This document shows positions 48,213-57,656 of a DNA stretch of 64,000 nt, in pieces. Position 1 is the stretch's first letter. Each line of letters opens with the position of its first letter. The stretch covers positions 590,275 to 654,274 of the forward strand of contig NZ_VSFA01000001.1 in assembly GCF_008119785.1 (NCBI RefSeq), read 5' to 3'. Under the pieces are notes generated by a model, which ran no database searches, had not been told where the DNA came from, and worked only from the letters and a program-made list of their open reading frames with translations. A program made the position numbers and the translations under genes. Source of the DNA: Micromonospora sp. MP36. GTDB lineage: Bacteria; Actinomycetota; Actinomycetes; Mycobacteriales; Micromonosporaceae.

Positions 48213-50011
48213 GAGCGCACCAGGCCGGCGCCGTCCGGCCGCCGCTCCGGCTCGGCGGAGAGCAGCGCCCGGTACGCCGGCACCCCGGCCAGCAGTTCGG
48301 AGTGGGTGCCGACGGCGACGATCCGACCGCCGGCGAGCAGGGCCACCCGGTCGGCGAGCGCCACCGTGGAGGGGCGGTGCACCACCAGCAGCGCGGTGGT
48401 GTCCCGCAGCACCCGGCGCAGCGCCGACTCGACCAGCGCCTCGGTGTGCACGTCGAGGGCGGAGAGCGGATCGTCGAGGACCAGCAGCGCGGGCCGGCCG
48501 AGCACCGCCCGGGCCAGCGCCAGCCGTTGCCGCTGCCCGCCGGAGAGGGACAGCCCCTGCTCGCCGACCCGGGTGGCCAGTCCCCACGGCAGCTCGTACG
48601 CGAACTCCGCCTGGGCCAGCGCGAGCGCGGCCCGGACCTCCTCCTCGCCGGCGTCCGGCCGGCCCAGGGTGAGGTTCTCCCAGACCGACATGGAGAACAG
48701 GGTCGGCTCCTCGAACGCCATCCCGACCAGCCGGCGCAGCGAGCCGAGCCGCAGGTCGCGCAGGTCGTGGCCGTCGAGGGTGAGCCGGCCGCCGGTCACG
48801 TCGTGCAGCCGGGGGACCAGCGAGAGCAGCGTGCTCTTGCCGCACCCGGTGGCCCCGACCAGGGCGAGCGTCTCGCCCGGTTCGACGGTCAGGTCGACCT
48901 CGTGCAGCACCGGCGCGGCCGTGCCGGGATAGCGGAACGTCACCCGCTCGAAGCGCAGCCGGCCACGGACGTCGACGCGGTCCAGCGCCCGGGCGTGCGG
49001 GGCGTCCACGATGGTCGGTGGGGTGTCCAGCACCTCCTGGACCCGGTCGGCGGCGGTCGCCGCCTCCTGCCCGTTCGCGATGATCCAGCCGAGCGACTGC
49101 ACCGGCCAGACCAGCATGAGCTGGAGGCTGACGAAGGCGACCAGCTCGCCGATGGTCAGCACGCCCCGGGCGGCGGCCGCCGCCCCGGCCACCAGCACCA
49201 CCCCGAGGGTCAGGTTGGGCACCAGGTCGAACAGCGCGGCGGTCCGCGCCAGCAGCCGGGCCTTGCCGATGCCGGTGTCGTGCAGCCGCCGCGCGCCGCC
49301 GGCGAACCGGGCGGCCAGCTCCGGCCCCCGCCCGTACGCCCGCATGGTGCGCAGGCCCTGCGCGGTCTCCTCGACCAGCGTGGCCACGTCACCCTGCTGA
49401 TCCTGCATCCGCCGGGAGGCCGCGTGGTAGTGCCGGGCGAACCGGCGGCTGATCAGGAACAGCGGCACCGCGCTGGCCGCCACCAGCAGCCCGAGCCACG
49501 GGTGCAGCCGGACCAGCAGCACCACCACGGCGGCGTAGGTGACCAGGTTGAGGACCAGGAAGAGCAGGCCGAAGGAGAGGAACCGGCGGATCACCGACAG
49601 GTCGCTGGTGATCCGCGAGAGCAGCTGGCCGGACTGCCAGCGGTCGTGGCAGCCGGCCGGGAGCCGTTGCAGGTGGGCGTAGACGTCGGCACGGATGGCC
49701 GCCTCGATGCCGACCGAGGACGACGACTGGGTCCATCGCCGGATGAAGATCAGTGCCGCCTCGGCCACGCCGAGCAGCAGCGCCAGGGCGCCGAGCCGGA
49801 ACAGCCCGGCCACGTCGTGGCGGGCCACCGGCCCGTCCACCACGCGCTGCACCACGAGCGGTATGGCCAGGCTCGCCGCCGTGGCGGCCAGGGCGGCGAG
49901 CAGCAGCCAGGCGAACTCGGCCGCGTAGGGCCGCAGGTAGGGGCGCAGCCGCCAGAGGTTGCGCAGCGGATGGTGAGGCGTGGAGGGGTTGCCGTCGCTG
50001 TGCGCAGGCAC
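48209..50011 (-). CDS. ABC exporter, fused membrane and ATPase domains (first half-transporter)
   Basis: A 600-residue half-transporter with a six-helix membrane domain (about 20-310) and an NBD with Walker A GATGCGKS, signature LSGGQRQR, Walker B LLVLDDPLSALD (Asp where the catalytic Glu is normal) and H-loop VVHRPST. The replaced Glu and the complete NBD of its partner fit a heterodimer with one degenerate ATP site. GTG 50011 lies 6 nt after TACCGT (50018-50023), suggesting a leaderless mRNA. The substrate is unknown. Confidence 0.94.
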   Translation of the reverse strand: MPAHSDGNPSTPHHPLRNLWRLRPYLRPYAAEFAWLLLAALAATAASLAIPLVVQRVVDGPVARHDVAGLFRLGALALLLGVAEAALIFIRRWTQSSSSVGIEAAIRADVYAHLQRLPAGCHDRWQSGQLLSRITSDLSVIRRFLSFGLLFLVLNLVTYAAVVVLLVRLHPWLGLLVAASAVPLFLISRRFARHYHAASRRMQDQQGDVATLVEETAQGLRTMRAYGRGPELAARFAGGARRLHDTGIGKARLLARTAALFDLVPNLTLGVVLVAGAAAAARGVLTIGELVAFVSLQLMLVWPVQSLGWIIANGQEAATAADRVQEVLDTPPTIVDAPHARALDRVDVRGRLRFERVTFRYPGTAAPVLHEVDLTVEPGETLALVGATGCGKSTLLSLVPRLHDVTGGRLTLDGHDLRDLRLGSLRRLVGMAFEEPTLFSMSVWENLTLGRPDAGEEEVRAALALAQAEFAYELPWGLATRVGEQGLSLSGGQRQRLALARAVLGRPALLVLDDPLSALDVHTEALVESALRRVLRDTTALLVVHRPSTVALADRVALLAGGRIVAVGTHSELLAGVPAYRALLSAEPERRPDGAGLVRS

Positions 50012-50048
50012 TACCCGACGGTAGCGGCAGGTTGTGACGGTGTCGCTG

Positions 50049-50561
50049 TCAGTTAACCGTCACCCGTCCCTCATGCCCGAGAAGCCACTTCTTCACGTCC
50101 AGCCCCCAGCGGTAGCCGCCGAGCGTGCCGTCGGTGCGCAGCACCCGGTGGCAGGGGACGAAGAGGGCGGCCGCGTTGCGGGCGCAGGCCGCCGCGGCGG
50201 CGCGCACCGCCGCCGGCCGGCCGGCCAGCTCAGCGAACCCGGTGTAGGTCACCGGCTCGCCCGGCTTCACGTCGCGCAGCACCTGCCAGGCGTGCGCCAT
50301 GAAGACGCCGCCGGTGTGCTGCTCCACCGGGACCGGGTCGATCGCGGCCAGGTCACCGTCGAGGTAGGCGCGGACGGCGGCGGTCACCGGGCCGAGTTCC
50401 GTCCGGTCCCGCAGCTCGCCGCGCAGGCTCGGGTGCATCAGCGGCACCAGGCCGGCCGGGTCGGCGGTGAAGCCGGCCGCGCGTACCGCCCCATCGGGTC
50501 CGGTGAGGACACTCAGCGGGCCGACGGGCGTGTCGATGACGGTGCTGTCCAGTGTGGTCAT
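50049..50561 (-). CDS. ogt: Methylated-DNA-protein-cysteine methyltransferase
   Basis: O6-methylguanine repair by suicidal methyl transfer (170 residues). The acceptor Cys137 is in PCHRV. The helix-turn-helix region PVTYTGFAELAGRP-type and the following Ala/Arg segment precede it. ATG 50561 overlaps the stop of the Ada-AlkA gene by 4 nt (ATGA), so alkylation-repair enzymes form an operon. Confidence 0.95.
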   Translation of the reverse strand: MTTLDSTVIDTPVGPLSVLTGPDGAVRAAGFTADPAGLVPLMHPSLRGELRDRTELGPVTAAVRAYLDGDLAAIDPVPVEQHTGGVFMAHAWQVLRDVKPGEPVTYTGFAELAGRPAAVRAAAAACARNAAALFVPCHRVLRTDGTLGGYRWGLDVKKWLLGHEGRVTVN

Positions 50562-52060
50562 GCTGCTCTCCAGAGTCGGATCACGGCGTACGACCGCCAG
50601 GGGCGCCAGCGGTCCGCGTACGCGTCGAGGGTCTTCGGGTCATCGGGCAGGCCGAGCGCGGCGGCGCCCCGGCGTACGCCCAGGTCGGTGGGGAGGAGGA
50701 CGTCGGGGTCGCCGAGGGCGCGCATGGCCACGTAGCCGGCCGTCCAGGGGCCGATCCCGGGCAGCGCGGTCAGCCGTCGTACCGCCTCCTCCCGGTCCCC
50801 GCCCGGCTCCAGGTCGAGGGAGCCGTCCGCGACGGCCCGGGCGACCGCCCGGATCGTCTCCCGCCGCGCCCCGGGCATCCGAAACGCTTCGTCTGGAACC
50901 GAGAGCACCTTCTCCGCACTCGGAAACGCCCGCAGCCTCCGCTCTTCGCCGGGTTGATCATGAAGCTGTTGTTGCGACACGCCGGGCGAGCTGGCAACAA
51001 CTTCATGATCAACGAGGTGGTCGGCGGCGGTCGCGGTGAGGAGGTGGGTGAGGGTGGTGCGGGCGGAGCGGAGGGAGATCTGCTGGGTGGCGATGGCGCG
51101 GAGGGCCATCTCGAAGCCGTCCACGGCGTGCGGGAGGCGGACGCCCGGTTCGGCGGCCACCGCCGGGGCGAGGGCCGGATCCTCGGCCAGGGCGCCGTCG
51201 GCCGCGACCGGATCGGCGTCCAGGTCGAGCAGCCGCCGGCAGCGGGCCACCGCGGGGGCCAGGTCACGCATGTCGGCCAGGCGCAGCGTGGCGGCCACGT
51301 GTCCGTCGGCCGGGGTCAGCGCGACGGTGGCGGCTCCGTGCGGCAGCCGCAGCGCCCGGTGGTACGTCCCGTCGCGTACCTCCTCCACCCCGGGCAGCGC
51401 CCGCAGGGCGAGGAAGTCCAGCAGCGCCGAAGCGTGCAACGGCGGACGGTACGCCAGCCGCAGCGTGATGGTGCCCGCCCCGCTCGCCGCCGGCCGCCTC
51501 GCCCGGCCGACCCGCAGCTCGGACGGCGTCGCTCCGTACACCTCCCGGACCGTGTCGTTGAACTGCCGGACGCTGCCGAAGCCGGCGGCGAACGCGACCT
51601 CGGCCAGGCCGAGCCCAGTGGTCTCGATGAGGATCCGGGCGGTCTGGGCGCGCTGTGCCCGGGCCAGCGCAAGCGGCCCGGCGCCCAGTTCGGCGCGGAG
51701 CATCCGGTGCAGGTGCCGCTCGGTGTAGCCGAGTCGGGCCGCCAGCCCCGGTACGCCGTCCCGGTCGACCACGCCGTCCGCGATCAGCCGCATGGCTCGC
51801 CCGACCACGTCCGCCCGGACGTCCCACTGCGGGGATCCCGGGGCGGCGTCGGGCCGGCAGCGGCGGCAGGCCCGCAGGCCGGCGCCCTGCGCGGCGGCGG
51901 CCGACGGGAAGAACCGGACGTTCTGCCGCTTCGGCGTCATCGCCGGGCAGGACGGCCGGCAGTAGATCCCGGTCGACGTCACGCCGGTGTAGAACCAGCC
52001 GTCAAAGCGCTGGTCACGGCTGTCCACGGCCCGGTAGCACCGTTCGAAGTCCAACTCCAC
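50558..52060 (-). CDS. alkA: Ada-AlkA fusion: DNA methylphosphotriester sensor and 3-methyladenine glycosylase
   Basis: A 500-residue multi-domain repair protein. The N-terminal Ada zinc domain has Cys34 and Cys38 (CRPSC) and Cys65/Cys68 (CRRC); Cys34 matches the methyl acceptor. An AraC-type helix-turn-helix follows (about 90-180), then AlkA (from about 200) with the HhH-GPD hairpin LPGIGPWTAGYVAMRALGD and the catalytic Asp of TDLG. Residues about 350-370 are encoded by a 61-bp palindromic element inserted in frame and make a linker without homology. GTG 52060 was chosen at the start of Ada homology. It probably activates its own operon. Confidence 0.93.
   Translation of the reverse strand: MELDFERCYRAVDSRDQRFDGWFYTGVTSTGIYCRPSCPAMTPKRQNVRFFPSAAAAQGAGLRACRRCRPDAAPGSPQWDVRADVVGRAMRLIADGVVDRDGVPGLAARLGYTERHLHRMLRAELGAGPLALARAQRAQTARILIETTGLGLAEVAFAAGFGSVRQFNDTVREVYGATPSELRVGRARRPAASGAGTITLRLAYRPPLHASALLDFLALRALPGVEEVRDGTYHRALRLPHGAATVALTPADGHVAATLRLADMRDLAPAVARCRRLLDLDADPVAADGALAEDPALAPAVAAEPGVRLPHAVDGFEMALRAIATQQISLRSARTTLTHLLTATAADHLVDHEVVASSPGVSQQQLHDQPGEERRLRAFPSAEKVLSVPDEAFRMPGARRETIRAVARAVADGSLDLEPGGDREEAVRRLTALPGIGPWTAGYVAMRALGDPDVLLPTDLGVRRGAAALGLPDDPKTLDAYADRWRPWRSYAVIRLWRAA
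50953..51013. repeat. 61-bp palindromic element inside the alkA coding sequence
   Basis: GTTGATCATGAAG (50953-50965), then TTGTTGC after 3 extra bases, faces GCAACAACTTC (50994-51004) and ATGATCAAC (51005-51013): a 20-bp inverted repeat with an 18-nt loop. Its base composition differs from the surrounding gene. A second copy of the same length lies at 52174-52234. Confidence 0.8.
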
Positions 52061-52512
52061 GCCATCGATCCTGCCTCGCAGGTCCAGCCTCCGGCTGGCG
52101 GGATTCGGACCTGGCCGTACACCCCTCCTGACCACAGCCGGACCCCGGAGACCCCTCGGTCCGTGCCCGCCCTGTTGATTATGAGGTTGGCGGCAGTCCG
52201 GGAGATCCACTTCGCCGTCAACTTCATGATCAACCGAGCCGAACGAGGGGTCCGGGCACTTGAGCGCGGCGGGCGGGGAGGGTGGGCGCCGGGGCGTGCA
52301 GTGGAGGGGGCAGGGGCGCGGGCTGGGCGACGGGGACGGGACCGCCCGTGCTTGTCGGTCACCGATACAGACGTCCCAGCTCAGGCCAGCTATCCCTGAC
52401 GCGGCAACGGTTTCCGGCGGCGAAAGTGTCGGTAGTGGTCGGTACGGTCCCGCCAACCAACTCAAGAAAAGGTGCGGGGAATGGCGAGCGTGGCCGGGCG
52501 AGGTGCCCGCTG
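52061..52512. other. Region upstream of the Ada-AlkA gene
   Basis: No gene is recognised. It contains the second 61-bp palindrome (52174-52234), the promoter of the alkA-ogt operon on the minus strand (not precisely located) and the upstream region of the hypothetical gene at 52513. Confidence 0.5.
52174..52234. repeat. Second copy of the 61-bp palindromic element
   Basis: GTTGATTATGAGGTTGGCGGC (first 20 bases from 52174) faces GCCGTCAACTTCATGATCAA at 52214-52233. The three arm differences all remain G-U pairs in one RNA strand. The ends GTTGAT...ATCAAC match the copy inside alkA. Confidence 0.75.
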
Positions 52513-52968
52513 ATGCGGTCGGGGCGGATTCGGCTGGACCGCGCGGTGGTGCAGGGCTTCTACGACCGGATGCGGGTGGTGGCGCCGGCCGCGTACGGCG
52601 CGATCGAACGGGACCGGGCCGACGACCCGGGGCGCGCCTTCGCCGAGACCGCGTGTGGCCGGCTCGCCGGCTCGCTGGACGCGGCAGGGCTGCGGGCGCT
52701 CGGGATGTGGGCGCACCACTGGTGCATGCGCTTCTACGACGACGACACCCGGGTCGGCCTGCGGCTGGTCCGGGAAATCGCCGGCCGGAGCGGGCTGGGC
52801 TGGACGGTCGACGAGGTTTGCTGGCTGCTCGACCAGTCGTACGCGGCCGGCCCAGCCGCCGCGCACCGATTCACGCTGCCGCTCGCCGCCGCGGCCGAGC
52901 TGCCGCCCGGGGCGCTGCCGGATCGGGGCGACGAGGCGCCGGGGTGGCCGCGCCTGCTCGCCGGCTGA
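52513..52968 (+). CDS. Hypothetical protein
   Basis: 151 residues with no recognised family. It is rich in Trp/Cys/His in the middle (MWAHHWCMRFYDDDTRVG) and looks globular, without signal peptide or membrane helix. ATG 52513 follows GAGGTG at acceptable spacing. The last 98 nt overlap the C-terminus of the convergent EamA gene, which is unusual. Codon bias is typical of the genome. The gene is plausible but the function is unknown. Confidence 0.65.
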   Translation: MRSGRIRLDRAVVQGFYDRMRVVAPAAYGAIERDRADDPGRAFAETACGRLAGSLDAAGLRALGMWAHHWCMRFYDDDTRVGLRLVREIAGRSGLGWTVDEVCWLLDQSYAAGPAAAHRFTLPLAAAAELPPGALPDRGDEAPGWPRLLAG

Positions 52969-53896
52969 CCGCCGCGCCTGCTCGCGGGCTGACCGCCGGA
53001 CCGGTCGGGGGCGTGAGCTGGTCCGACGGTTCGACCGGGCGGGGTCGGCCCGGCAGCTGACCGAGCACCATCGCGGCGACCGCCACCGCGAAGCCGGCGA
53101 ACTGGATCGGGCTGAGCGCCTGTCCGAGCACCAGCCAGCCGAGGGCGGCGGCGGTCAGCGGGCTGAGCGCGCCCAGCACCGACACCCGGGTGACCGGCAG
53201 TCGCGCCGCACCCCGGAACCACAGGGCGTACGCCAGGGCGGTGCCGATCAGCCCGAGCCAGGCGTACCCGAGCAGGGCGGGCTGGTCCGGCGCGGGCGGC
53301 GCGCCCTCGACGGCGGCGGCGACCGGCAGGATCAGCAGACCGCCGGCGACCAGCTGCCAGCTCGTCGCGGCGAGGGTGCTGACGCCGGCCGGCCGCCCCC
53401 AGCGGCGGGTGAGCACCAGCCCGGTGGCCATCGCGGCGGTGCCGGCGAGTCCGGCGGCCACGCCGAGCGGGTCCAGGCCGGCGCCGGGCCGCAGCACCAC
53501 CAGCGCGACGCCCAGCGGTGCGGCCAGCGCGGCGAGCAGCGCCGGCCGGCCGGGCCGTGCGCCGAGGGCGGCCACGGTGAGCGCGACGACCAGCAGCGGC
53601 TGGGTGGCGCCGAGGACGGCGGCAGTGCCGCCGGGCAGCCGGTACGCGGCGACGAAGAGCAGCGGGAAGAAGGCGCCGATGTTGAGCGCGCCGAGCAGGG
53701 CGGCCCGCCACCACCAGGTGCCCTGCGGTCGGCGGCGGGTGAGGGCGAGCAGCAGCAGCCCGGCCGGCAGGGCCCGGTACGCGCCGGACCAGAGCGGCCG
53801 GTCGGCCGGCAGCAGCTCGGCGGTGACCAGGTAGGTGGTGCCCCAGGTGGTCGGGGCGACGGCGGTGAGCGCGATGTCGGTCCAGCGCCGATGCAT
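52871..53896 (-). CDS. EamA (DMT superfamily) transporter
   Basis: A 341-residue drug/metabolite transporter with ten hydrophobic helices in two EamA repeats (WGTTYLVTAELLPADRPLW in the first and SWQLVAGGLLILPVA in the second). The C-terminal tail of about 45 residues is a Pro/Arg/Ala low-complexity extension that runs antisense to the hypothetical gene; part of it repeats (RAGAAVSRRAGAA) because of a 24-bp tandem duplication. ATG 53896 follows AAAGGGG. It is divergent from a MarR gene with a perfect palindrome between them. Confidence 0.92.
   Translation of the reverse strand: MHRRWTDIALTAVAPTTWGTTYLVTAELLPADRPLWSGAYRALPAGLLLLALTRRRPQGTWWWRAALLGALNIGAFFPLLFVAAYRLPGGTAAVLGATQPLLVVALTVAALGARPGRPALLAALAAPLGVALVVLRPGAGLDPLGVAAGLAGTAAMATGLVLTRRWGRPAGVSTLAATSWQLVAGGLLILPVAAAVEGAPPAPDQPALLGYAWLGLIGTALAYALWFRGAARLPVTRVSVLGALSPLTAAALGWLVLGQALSPIQFAGFAVAVAAMVLGQLPGRPRPVEPSDQLTPPTGPAVSPRAGAAVSRRAGAATPAPRRPDPAAPRAAARPRRRAAA
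52950..52997. repeat. 24-bp tandem duplication
   Basis: Two copies of GCGCCTGCTCGCCGGCTGAC plus CGCC, with one mismatch (52950-52973 and 52974-52997). The first copy contains the stop codon of the hypothetical gene; both are within the EamA coding tail. Confidence 0.85.
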
Positions 53897-53922
53897 GACA
53901 GCCCCTTTCTCTCGCTGCTAAG

Positions 53923-53940
53923 TAGCTTAGCGCTAAGCTA
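53923..53940. promoter_or_regulatory. Probable MarR operator
   Basis: TAGCTTAGCGCTAAGCTA is a perfect 18-bp palindrome midway between the divergent EamA and MarR genes. A related half-site (GCTAAGTAGCTTAGC) overlaps its left side. Confidence 0.75.
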
Positions 53941-53971
53941 ATCAGTGCCGAGTCAAGGAGGGAAGTGCGAG

Positions 53972-54487
53972 GTGCGGCACAATCCCTGGGTGGCAGCGGA
54001 CGACGTGGACGTGATCGTCGAGCAGTGGCGCCGGGAGCGGGCCGGCATGCGGCCCGAGCCGATGGCGGTCTTCGGTCGCATCTACCGGCTGGCCCGCCTG
54101 GTCGGCGACAGCCAGGAGAAGGTGTACGCGGGCTGGGGGATCAGCCGCGGCGAGTTCGACGTGCTGGCCGCGCTGCGCCGTGCCGGCGAGCCGTACACCC
54201 TGGCGCCGAAGGCGCTCGCCGCCTCGCTGATGCTGACCTCCGGCGGGATGACCGGGCGGCTGGACCGGCTGGAGCGGGCCGGGCTGGTCCGCCGGTCACC
54301 CGACCCGGAGGACCGCCGGGGCCTGCGGGTCAGCCTGACCGACACCGGCCGCCGCGTCGTCGAGGAGTCCGCCGACGCCGGCCTGGAGGTGCAGCGCCGT
54401 CTCCTGGACGCCCTGCCGCCCGCCGACCAGGAACGCCTCGGCGACCTGCTCCGCGCGCTGCTGTCCGCCGCCGAGACGGGTCGCTGA
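53972..54487 (+). CDS. MarR family transcriptional regulator
   Basis: 171 residues. The winged helix is clear: YTLAPKALAASLMLTSGGMTGRLDRLERAGLVRR followed by the wing SPDPEDRRGLRVSLT. Helices at both ends form the dimer interface. GTG 53972 lies about 10 nt after AAGGAGG; a GTG at 53945 has none. It is divergent from the EamA exporter and probably represses it and itself through the 18-bp palindrome. Confidence 0.92.
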   Translation: MRHNPWVAADDVDVIVEQWRRERAGMRPEPMAVFGRIYRLARLVGDSQEKVYAGWGISRGEFDVLAALRRAGEPYTLAPKALAASLMLTSGGMTGRLDRLERAGLVRRSPDPEDRRGLRVSLTDTGRRVVEESADAGLEVQRRLLDALPPADQERLGDLLRALLSAAETGR

Positions 54488-54563
54488 CGGGCCGGGCTGC
54501 GGGCGCCCCGGCCCGTGGCGCAGGATGAGCGGAGATCGCAGACCATCCGACCGGGAGGACCGC

Positions 54564-55310
54564 ATGCCGGCCGCCGAACCGACCATCGTCGCCACCAGCA
54601 CGGGCTTCAGCAGCCGCCACCGCGGCCCGTGGGACGCGCAGCCCGGGCCGATCTTCGAGCTGATGGCCGAGCTGGCGGAGGCCGGCCCCGCGCCGCGGAT
54701 CTGCTACCTGAACCAGGCGGTCGGTGATCAGCCCACCTCGTTCACCGTGTTCCACGGGGCGTTCGCCGGCACCCGGTTCCGCCCCTCCCACCTGGCGCTG
54801 TTCCCGATGCCCAACGTCGAGGACATCCGGACCCACCTGCTCGCCCAGGACCTCATCTGGGTCGGCGGTGGCAGCGTCGCCAACCTCTGCGCGGTGTGGC
54901 GGGTGCACGGCCTGCAGGACATCCTGCACGAGTGCTGGCAGGCCGGGGTGGTGCTGGGCGGCGTCTCCGCCGGATCGATCTGCTGGCACCTCGGCGGGGC
55001 CACCGACAGCTACGGCCCGACCCTGCGGCCCTTCACCGACGGCCTGGGCTGGCTCCCGTACGGCAACGGGGTGCACTACGACGGCGAGGAGCAGCGCCGG
55101 CCGTTGATCCACAAGCTGGTCGGCGACGGCACGCTGCCGACCAGCTACTGCACCGATGACGGGGTCGGGCTGGTCTACCGGGGCACCCGGCTGGCCGAGG
55201 CGGTGGCGGACCGGGAGGGCGTCGCCGCCTACAAGGTGACCCGGGAAGTGGACGGCAGTGTCCGGGAGACCCGGATCGAGCCCCGGCTGCTGACCGCTCA
55301 GCCCTCCTGA
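54564..55310 (+). CDS. Peptidase S51 (dipeptidase E/cyanophycinase-like)
   Basis: A 248-residue serine peptidase of the class I glutamine-amidotransferase-like fold. The nucleophile elbow is GGVSAGS, preceded by WVGGGSVANLCAVW, a family motif. Members cleave dipeptides beginning with Asp or related acidic peptides. GGGAGG lies 5-8 nt before ATG 54564; an upstream start at 54525 lacks it. It ends with a 13-nt overlap of the convergent exonuclease gene. Confidence 0.88.
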   Translation: MPAAEPTIVATSTGFSSRHRGPWDAQPGPIFELMAELAEAGPAPRICYLNQAVGDQPTSFTVFHGAFAGTRFRPSHLALFPMPNVEDIRTHLLAQDLIWVGGGSVANLCAVWRVHGLQDILHECWQAGVVLGGVSAGSICWHLGGATDSYGPTLRPFTDGLGWLPYGNGVHYDGEEQRRPLIHKLVGDGTLPTSYCTDDGVGLVYRGTRLAEAVADREGVAAYKVTREVDGSVRETRIEPRLLTAQPS

Positions 55311-55858
55311 GCCCGGCGGCGTACGGCGTCGAAGACCTGCGCCAGCTCGGCCGCGTCCTCCCCGGCGTGATGGGTGTGCGGCAGGTCCGTCAGGCCGAGC
55401 CGCTCCTTGATCATGCCCTTGCGGGTGTTCCGCCACTCGACGCTGGTCAGCCCCATCCAGTAGCTGCGCAGGTCGACGCCGGAGCCGGTGGCGCCGAACG
55501 GGCTGTGCCCGACGAACCGGACGAAGTACCAGTGCACGAACATGCCGTCCCAGACCGCCGGGGCGGCCAGGAACACCGGCCGGCCGATCCGGCGCAGCCC
55601 GTTCACCCACGCCGCAGCGGACCGCATCGCCTCCTCGGCGCTCGGCGCCTCGCGCAGCAGCCGGTCCCGGTCCAGCCCGGAGACGGCCAGGGCGGCCGGG
55701 ACGAAGTCGTCCGAGATCGGCCGCAGCTCGGTGTAGAAGGCGAGGTCCGGGCGTCCGGCCACGGCCATGCCCAGCGAGATCATGCTGTACGGCCCGGGGA
55801 CCGGCCCGTCCGCCTCCACATCGACGGCGACGTACAGCTCGGGCAGTCGCGAGGTCAC
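55298..55858 (-). CDS. DnaQ-like 3'-5' exonuclease
   Basis: A 186-residue DEDDh-type nuclease. Exo I is VAVDVEADG (Asp and Glu), Exo II lies near APAVWDGMFVHW, and Exo III ends HTHHAGEDAAE (His and Asp). The size fits small RNase T/oligoribonuclease relatives. The start was taken as GTG 55858. It runs divergently from ychF, whose -10 lies about 100 nt away. The substrate, DNA or RNA, cannot be determined. Confidence 0.88.
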   Translation of the reverse strand: MTSRLPELYVAVDVEADGPVPGPYSMISLGMAVAGRPDLAFYTELRPISDDFVPAALAVSGLDRDRLLREAPSAEEAMRSAAAWVNGLRRIGRPVFLAAPAVWDGMFVHWYFVRFVGHSPFGATGSGVDLRSYWMGLTSVEWRNTRKGMIKERLGLTDLPHTHHAGEDAAELAQVFDAVRRRAQEG

Positions 55859-55948
55859 CGGCGGAAGCTAGCAACGCGCCCGCGGTGACCGCCGTCCCTT
55901 TTCGCGTCGGCGGCGGGCCTGCCTGTCGGGGACGGGCGGCGAACCGCG

Positions 55949-55954
55949 TAAGCT
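55949..55954 (+). promoter_or_regulatory. -10 element for leaderless ychF transcript
   Basis: TAAGCT, 8 nt before GTG 55963, with no ribosome-binding site in between. Confidence 0.45.
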
Positions 55955-55962
55955 GGCTCGTC

Positions 55963-57048
<1,086 letters not shown>

Positions 57049-57123
57049 CCCCGGCCCATGCGGTGGCACGTCTTTGATGCCGGCCACTCCGAACTGCGCG
57101 CTGCCGGCTTCTCCCCGCCCGGC

Positions 57124-57573
57124 TCACCAGGTCTTGCCGGCCTGCTCCCGGATCGTGTGGTTGATCCGGTTGAAGAAGTTGGTCATCGCGATCTCCAGGA
57201 TAATCGCGTTGAGCTGCTCCTCGGTGAAGCGGTCGGCGGCGGCGTCCCAGATCTCGTCGGTCACGCCCGCCGCGCCGTCCTGGATGCGGGTGGCGGCCTC
57301 GGTCAGCGTGAGCGCCGCCCGCTCCTCGTCGGTGAAGAAGGGCGTCTCGCGCCACGCGACCACGTTGTGCAGCCGCTCGTCCGTCTCGCCGGCCTTCTTC
57401 GCCCCCGCGATACTGGCAAAAACGCACGGTGCGCAGCCGTTGATCTGGCTGGCACGCAGGTGGACCAGCGACAGCAGGCGCTGATCGACGCCCCCGGCGG
57501 CAATGGCCTTGTGGAGGTGCCGGATCGCGGTCATCAGGTCGGGGTTCATCGCGCTCTTCGTACGTGGTTCCAT
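57124..57573 (-). CDS. AhpD-like carboxymuconolactone decarboxylase family protein
   Basis: A 149-residue peroxidase-fold protein with the CxxC of SQINGCAPC. The His usually found 3-4 residues later is absent (VFASIAGA), so classical AhpD activity may be altered. ATG 57573 follows AAGGAG. It is divergent from an ECF sigma factor. In ECF41 systems the sigma gene is linked to exactly such carboxymuconolactone decarboxylase/oxidoreductase/epimerase genes, which this pair resembles. Confidence 0.88.
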   Translation of the reverse strand: MEPRTKSAMNPDLMTAIRHLHKAIAAGGVDQRLLSLVHLRASQINGCAPCVFASIAGAKKAGETDERLHNVVAWRETPFFTDEERAALTLTEAATRIQDGAAGVTDEIWDAAADRFTEEQLNAIILEIAMTNFFNRINHTIREQAGKTW

Positions 57574-57656
57574 CGGTCCTGCTCCTTCACCGGTTACCTG
57601 CGCCCGTTCGGGCCCGTCATCACCCGTGACGAAGCAGTTCCGAGGAAGGTAACAAC

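Noticed and set aside
57574..57656. ECF41-type target promoter (TGTCACA with downstream CGTC)
   Set aside because: CGTCAC-like sequences occur in the spacer, but no copy has the second element at the right distance.
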